18,626 bases of DNA from an uncultured Leucothrix sp. GTDB lineage: Bacteria; Pseudomonadota; Gammaproteobacteria; Thiotrichales; Thiotrichaceae. The position numbers and the translations under genes were made by a program. Location of the stretch: assembly GCA_937923375.1 (NCBI GenBank), contig CALAJG010000202.1:1-18626 (forward strand). Direction: 5' to 3'. This document shows, piece after piece, positions 15,222-18,626 of this stretch; position 1 is the first letter of the stretch, and every line of letters starts with the position of its first letter. The notes beneath the pieces are model-generated. The model saw only the letters and a list, made by a program, of their open reading frames with translations. It ran no database searches and was not told where the DNA came from.

Positions 15222-15785
15222 TTAAGCGTTCCGCTTAGCCATTTCAGTCATAAAGCGATCACGAATCACTACAGGATCCATGGTGATCACGGGTACGGGA
15301 ATATTCCCGGATTCACACTTGCAAACAATGATTGTCATCTTGTCACTAGCCAAAGCAGCTTTCATAGTCTCAACGGCATCTTCAGCCTGACACTCAACAA
15401 CGTTCTCGCAACCGCACGCTGAGGCAACCGCCGCCAATGACGTCTTCTGGCCTGCATAGGTCGGCTGATCACCCGTAGAGCCGTAGCTACCATTATCAAT
15501 AATCAATAAAATGAAGTTGTCAGCTACATTATTAGCAATGGTGGGTAAGGTGCCAAAGTTAGTCAGTACCGATCCATCGCCATCGATAGAAATAACTTTT
15601 TGTTTCTGCGCCAGCGCTAAGCCCAGACCAATCGATGAGGACAATCCCATTGTGCCGAGCATGTAGAAGTTAGTCGGCTGGTCATCCATCATATGCATTT
15701 CCTGACTAGGTAGGCCAATATTACACACAGTGAAATGGTCCGAAATGACTGGAATAAGCGCTTTTAAAACATCTGAACGAATCAT
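15222..15785 (-). CDS. comE: Sulfopyruvate decarboxylase-like, beta (TPP-binding) subunit
   Basis: Thiamine-diphosphate-binding half of a split 2-oxo-acid decarboxylase. The 187 residues have the TPP/Mg motif GDGS (69-72) closed by N98 in LLIIDNGSYGSTGDQ. The CNIGLPSQEMHMM and YMLGTMGLSSSIGLGLAL segments are typical of ComE and of the C-terminal half of phosphonopyruvate decarboxylase. In methanogens ComDE converts sulfopyruvate to sulfoacetaldehyde for coenzyme M; in bacteria it serves catabolism of sulfolactate or cysteate. It starts 1 base after the comD stop, so the two are co-translated. A shared terminator lies just after its stop. The family is clear; the substrate is not, because a phosphonate or another 3-substituted pyruvate would use the same fold. 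Confidence 0.85.
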   Translation of the reverse strand: MIRSDVLKALIPVISDHFTVCNIGLPSQEMHMMDDQPTNFYMLGTMGLSSSIGLGLALAQKQKVISIDGDGSVLTNFGTLPTIANNVADNFILLIIDNGSYGSTGDQPTYAGQKTSLAAVASACGCENVVECQAEDAVETMKAALASDKMTIIVCKCESGNIPVPVITMDPVVIRDRFMTEMAKRNA

Positions 15786-15786
15786 A

Positions 15787-16284
15787 TTAATACCCCTTCC
15801 AAAAGCTAGCGTCAGTCAAAATCGCAACCGGCTTATTACACATAAACGTATACTGCAAAATCTTATCGAGTTCAGCGACATCATCTTCATGGTGAAAATG
15901 GTAGGTAGGAATATTAAGCTGAGCAAGGATTGCTTTGGTATGGACTGCCATCTCAACCTGACAAGCAACCGGCTCGCCGAGCTCACCACGATAGCTAATT
16001 AGCATCGGTAGTGGCATACGGTAGTATTGCGTCAATGTGGCTAGCGTATTAACGGTTACACCGATGGCAGTGTTTTGCATGATGATTGCTGAGCGCTTGC
16101 CGCCCATAAAAGCACCTGCGCAAATGCCCATACCTTCGTCTTCTTTGTTAGACGGAATGTGGTAGATGTCCTTGCATGCATCAATCTTATCAATCACACC
16201 TGCTAATTGCTTACAGGGCACAGTGGTTACTAGTTCAACCTTGTTATTCACAAAGTCTTGAACAATTTTATCGTCTACCGACAT
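15787..16284 (-). CDS. comD: Sulfopyruvate decarboxylase-like, alpha subunit
   Basis: Pyrimidine-domain half of the split decarboxylase, 165 residues. VTTVPCKQLAGVIDKI (19-34), the HIPSNKEDEGMGICAGAFMGG segment (42 onward) with E50 as the expected cofactor-activating glutamate, and ISYRGELGEP (96-105) are ComD-like. One key stretch differs: after IIMQ (67-70) it reads NTAIGV where family members I recall have NSGLGN. This lies near the substrate/cofactor interface and could mean another substrate. The start is ATG 16284, 5 bases after AGGAG; a GTG at 16290 would overlap the ribosome site and is rejected. The gene is first in its operon and divergent from the LysR gene, which probably controls it. 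Confidence 0.82.
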   Translation of the reverse strand: MSVDDKIVQDFVNNKVELVTTVPCKQLAGVIDKIDACKDIYHIPSNKEDEGMGICAGAFMGGKRSAIIMQNTAIGVTVNTLATLTQYYRMPLPMLISYRGELGEPVACQVEMAVHTKAILAQLNIPTYHFHHEDDVAELDKILQYTFMCNKPVAILTDASFWKGY

Positions 16285-16354
16285 TCTCACTCCTGAGTAT
16301 CTCTAAATGGGTAATAGAATTAAGGAAAACTAACTTAAATGCAAACTAAAAGTA

Positions 16355-16381
16355 CTTTATACGATGTAAAGCATTGCTTTA
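16355..16381. promoter_or_regulatory. Candidate LysR-type operator
   Basis: Three alternating half-sites lie in a row: CTTTA (16355-16359), 7 bases, TAAAG (16367-16371), 5 bases, CTTTA (16377-16381). The first pair contains the T-N11-A pattern of LysR-type sites (T16357, A16369). It sits between the divergent comD and LysR genes. With a tentative comD -10 at 16311-16316 (TATTAC on the minus strand) and start near 16304, the sites centre about 59-70 bases upstream, a usual LysR position. Confidence 0.5.
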
Positions 16382-16474
16382 GTATGGACTTGTGAATAGA
16401 GTGGTTTCTGAACTATTTATTTATATAAGACGTCGCGTCGTGGGATGAGAAATAACACCATCACCGGAGAGCTC

Positions 16475-17344
16475 ATGTCGATTCAGTTATTCAAAACATT
16501 AATTGCTATTGCCGAGAAAGGGAGTTTCAGTGCGGCGGCTAATCATATTTGTGTGTCTCATGCCGCTGTAGGCCAACAGATGAAGCGATTGGAAGAGACG
16601 CTCGATGTCACTTTGTTTGATCGTTCGCAGCGCACGCCCCGACTAAATCAGCTTGGCAAAGCGCTGGTGCCTAAAGCGCAATTGGTTGTGCAGTCTTATG
16701 AAACGATACTCGATGACCTCACCGGAGATGCGCAGTTTATCGGTGAGTTAACTCTGGGAGCGGTACCCTCTACCATCCGAGAGTTAATTCCCAAATCTAT
16801 CAAGCGCTTGATGAGCAATTACCCAGACTTGCACATTCGTGTGGTACCCGGTTTGTCTGGTGAGTTATACGATCAGGTAACCCGCGGTGCGTTGGATGCG
16901 GCGGTGATCAGTGAACCCTTGAGTATTGATAAAAATCACAGTTGGTTCCCTTTTGTAGAGGAAGAGCTAGTGCTGCTAGCTTCGCCGGAGGTTGAAGGGG
17001 ATGACCCGTTGCAGCTGCTACGTGAAATGCCTTATATACGGCATACCAAACGCGCTGCTATGGGTATGATCGTCGAGGAATGGCTAACTCAAAACAATGT
17101 CAATGTACGCGAGGTTATGGTGATGGAGTCGACCGAGACATTATCCAGCATGGTGGCTCACAATCTTGGTATTTCTATCGTACCCAACCTTTGTATGCCA
17201 GACCCAACGTTTGCCAAACTTAGGAAGCTGCCGCTGGGGCCAACGACCATCCCACGTATATTGGGAATACTGACACGATCTGACTGCTCTAAGATACATC
17301 TGGTGAATCGTTTGCAGGAACAGATTGAGCATACACTTCGCTAA
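16475..17344 (+). CDS. LysR family transcriptional regulator
   Basis: A 289-residue DNA-binding regulator of standard family length. Residues 1-60 form the winged helix-turn-helix: MSIQLFKTLIAIAEKGSFSA, AAVGQQMKRLEETLDVTLF and DRSQRTPRLNQLGKAL. Residues from about 90 form the two-lobed effector-binding domain (GELTLGAVPSTIRELIP, then VVPGLSGELYDQVTRGALDAAVI). The start is ATG 16475, 5 bases after GGAG and fitting the family; an upstream ATG at 16445 would add ten unlikely residues. It is divergent from comDE across 190 bases with a candidate operator, so it is likely to activate or repress comDE in response to its substrate. The effector is unknown. Confidence 0.93.
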   Translation: MSIQLFKTLIAIAEKGSFSAAANHICVSHAAVGQQMKRLEETLDVTLFDRSQRTPRLNQLGKALVPKAQLVVQSYETILDDLTGDAQFIGELTLGAVPSTIRELIPKSIKRLMSNYPDLHIRVVPGLSGELYDQVTRGALDAAVISEPLSIDKNHSWFPFVEEELVLLASPEVEGDDPLQLLREMPYIRHTKRAAMGMIVEEWLTQNNVNVREVMVMESTETLSSMVAHNLGISIVPNLCMPDPTFAKLRKLPLGPTTIPRILGILTRSDCSKIHLVNRLQEQIEHTLR

Positions 17345-17518
17345 GGATTCCGGAGAAAGGCAACAAATATTCATCCAGAGTATGCTCATGCTTCGTACCA
17401 CAATAGTGAATGTCCTGATTGACTGTCTTGCAAAATGGTAATTTTTATTTATCAGAACGAGGCTAGATAATCCATTGGGCGGATTACTAAAAACTATTTA
17501 CAGACGAGAGCGAATACC

Positions 17519-18088
17519 ATGCAAAGACGACAATTTTTGGGATTGTTCGGATTATTAGCAACGCCATTTGAACTGTTAGCTGCGAATCGAAAATCAACGC
17601 CGGAAGATGCAGAGGGGCCATTTTATCCTGTTGTCCCCATTCCTGTTCGCAGTAATCTTGTACGGGCTAATGATAATTTAGTCGGTCAGCCGATAGCGTT
17701 AACCGGGCGCGTTCTGGATCGTCAGGGAAATCCATTAACTGGTGCGAAGATTGAAATTTGGCAATGCGATGGTCGTGGCGTTTATCAGCACCCGTTGCAA
17801 GATGGTGCTGATAAATTCGATCCTAATTTTGATGGGTTTGGTGCGCAGCTGACCAATGAGCAGGGCTACTATCAGTTCACTACGCTTTACCCAGTGCCTT
17901 ACACGGGGCGTCCCCCGCACATTCATGTGAAGCTTTGGCAAAATGATCAAGCATTGCTAACGACGCAGTTATATTTGGAAGGTAAGACGGGTAATAGCTG
18001 GTTTCAGTCTCAGCGTGAGTTATTGCAAATAGACCCTAAGCGAGATGCTAAGGGTGCTCTGAAGGCGGAGTTTACGTTTGTGGTTTGA
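17519..18088 (+). CDS. Exported intradiol ring-cleavage dioxygenase-like protein
   Basis: A 189-residue protein with the intradiol dioxygenase fold (protocatechuate 3,4-dioxygenase superfamily), which uses Fe(III) to cleave catechols between the hydroxyls. Likely iron ligands are Y89 (in IWQCDGRGVYQ), Y128 (in YPVPYTG), H134 and H136 (in RPPHIHV). The loop between Y128 and H134 is 7 residues shorter than in classical PcaH, as in the small exported relatives. The N-terminus RRQFLGLFGLLATPFELLA fits a twin-arginine signal, so a folded, metal-loaded protein is probably exported. The ribosome site is weak (GAGAG 9 bases before ATG). No aromatic-degradation genes lie nearby, so the natural substrate is open. 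It follows the LysR gene by 174 bases and appears to be monocistronic. Confidence 0.87.
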   Translation: MQRRQFLGLFGLLATPFELLAANRKSTPEDAEGPFYPVVPIPVRSNLVRANDNLVGQPIALTGRVLDRQGNPLTGAKIEIWQCDGRGVYQHPLQDGADKFDPNFDGFGAQLTNEQGYYQFTTLYPVPYTGRPPHIHVKLWQNDQALLTTQLYLEGKTGNSWFQSQRELLQIDPKRDAKGALKAEFTFVV

Positions 18089-18139
18089 TTGCTTTATCTG
18101 GTCTAGAAGCAGGGACTGTCCGGTTAAGCTTGCGCATAG

Positions 18140-18226
18140 ATCCACAATGACGTAGAGCGTGCAGCGGCACTGTTTGGCGCACGCAGTTTAAGCGACTTTA
18201 TTGATGATTTTGGCTCTCATAATTGA
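18140..18226 (+). other. Startless 28-codon reading frame, possible gene remnant
   Basis: Between the dioxygenase gene and the convergent PIN gene an open stretch reads DVERAAALFGARSLSDFIDD and a few more residues before TGA at 18224. It is protein-like in composition but has no in-frame ATG, GTG or TTG and an in-frame stop at 18137. It may be the tail of a lost gene or chance; I do not recognise it. Confidence 0.2.
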
Positions 18227-18232
18227 ATAGCT

Positions 18233-18626
18233 TCAATTCTTCCAAATGGTCACACCACTTTGCTCAGCATTTTTCAAAAGCTTTTTATCCATAGTCAGTA
18301 GGGTAGCGTTATGTCGACGCGCAAGCACCAAGTACAGCATGTCATAAATTGAGTGGTCTAGTGTACAGCCCAGTTTAAACGCTTCACGGTACTGCTCTTT
18401 GTCATTGACAATATCGTCTGGAAGATCAATGGCATTATCAAGGTGGGTTTCACAGTCAGCTTGTGAAAGGTCAGTAAAGCTTTGATATTTCCAGAAGACA
18501 TTAGTCATTTCAGCAATATAAACGCTGGGTGCAATTACCCACTCAGCATCGTTTAACAAATTCACAAGCTCTGTTGAACTTGGGCGCTCCAAAATGATTT
18601 CTGCTGCTGAGCTAGCGTCGATGACT
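18233..18626 (-). CDS. PIN-domain protein, VapC-like (N-terminus cut by window edge)
   Basis: A Mg-dependent ribonuclease fold, usually the toxin of a VapBC toxin-antitoxin pair that cuts RNA. The frame is open to the right edge and reads VIDASSAAEIILERP upstream of the first possible internal TTG start at 18592, so the true start lies beyond the window. The catalytic acidic residues are visible: D in VIDAS, E in APSVYIAEMTNVFWK, and D residues in LDHSIYDMLYLVLARR, followed by LLTMDKKLL. About 131 residues are in the window, close to full VapC length, so only a few residues are missing. The antitoxin gene would normally lie just upstream, outside the window, so toxin-antitoxin status is inferred. 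Confidence 0.88.
   Translation of the reverse strand, partial: VIDASSAAEIILERPSSTELVNLLNDAEWVIAPSVYIAEMTNVFWKYQSFTDLSQADCETHLDNAIDLPDDIVNDKEQYREAFKLGCTLDHSIYDMLYLVLARRHNATLLTMDKKLLKNAEQSGVTIWKN

Noticed and set aside
16445..16474. Earlier ATG for the LysR regulator
   Set aside because: It adds ten residues before the usual start of the family, and GGAG is positioned for ATG 16475.
17419..17449. Promoter for the dioxygenase gene based on TTGACT
   Set aside because: The -35 is good, but no acceptable -10 lies 16-18 bases downstream.
1..18626. tRNA, rRNA, CRISPR arrays, insertion sequences
   Set aside because: No cloverleaf, conserved rRNA segment, regularly spaced repeat or transposase was seen on either strand.

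Overview
The window looks like chromosomal DNA from a Gram-negative gammaproteobacterium, probably marine. The evidence is an E. coli-type class II dihydroorotase with every metal ligand at the E. coli position, an E. coli-like RidA, a lipoprotein, periplasmic transport components, a twin-arginine exported enzyme and YcaD-type and LysR-type proteins. The betaine-type importer and the sulfopyruvate-decarboxylase-like pair suggest a saline habitat. The genus cannot be fixed from sequence alone. No rRNA, tRNA, CRISPR array or intact mobile element was seen.

Layout. (1) 1-5000, all on the minus strand: the first 36 codons of a WecG/TagA-type glycosyltransferase cut by the window edge, a 366-base gap, then (in transcription order) yjbQ, an App1-like phosphatase, a YcaD-type MFS transporter, ridA and alr. 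(2) 5000-8400, plus strand: an extended -10 promoter drives a Zn-ribbon NUDIX hydrolase, a membrane-anchored unknown and a membrane-anchored SRPBCC/GyrI-like protein. pyrC follows with its own promoter, which resembles the E. coli pyrBI initiation region. (3) 8390-9220: a perfect 12-bp stem separates pyrC from a convergent META + DUF4377-like lipoprotein gene. (4) 9400-11800: a cupin gene followed closely by a large B12-binding-type radical SAM gene. (5) 11800-15220: a ProX/ProW/ProV betaine-type ABC importer, with a strong terminator placed between the binding-protein gene and the permease gene, closed by a symmetric bidirectional terminator. (6) 15220-17345: a comD-comE pair divergent from a LysR regulator, with a three-part CTTTA/TAAAG operator candidate between them. 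(7) 17500-18626: a twin-arginine exported intradiol dioxygenase-like protein and a VapC-like PIN toxin cut by the right edge.

How the genes work together. RidA destroys 2-aminoacrylate, a known inactivator of PLP enzymes including alanine racemase, so ridA-alr is a plausible functional pair. The ABC cassette imports a betaine-like solute, and the internal terminator should give binding protein in excess over membrane components. The LysR protein probably controls comDE; no sulfoacetaldehyde acetyltransferase (xsc) is present, and the alpha subunit departs from the family motif, so its substrate is uncertain.

No complete new multi-gene system could be demonstrated. The strongest leads are the pyrC initiation region, the cupin/radical SAM pair with an unusual cysteine spacing, and the divergent ComDE-like enzyme with its operator.
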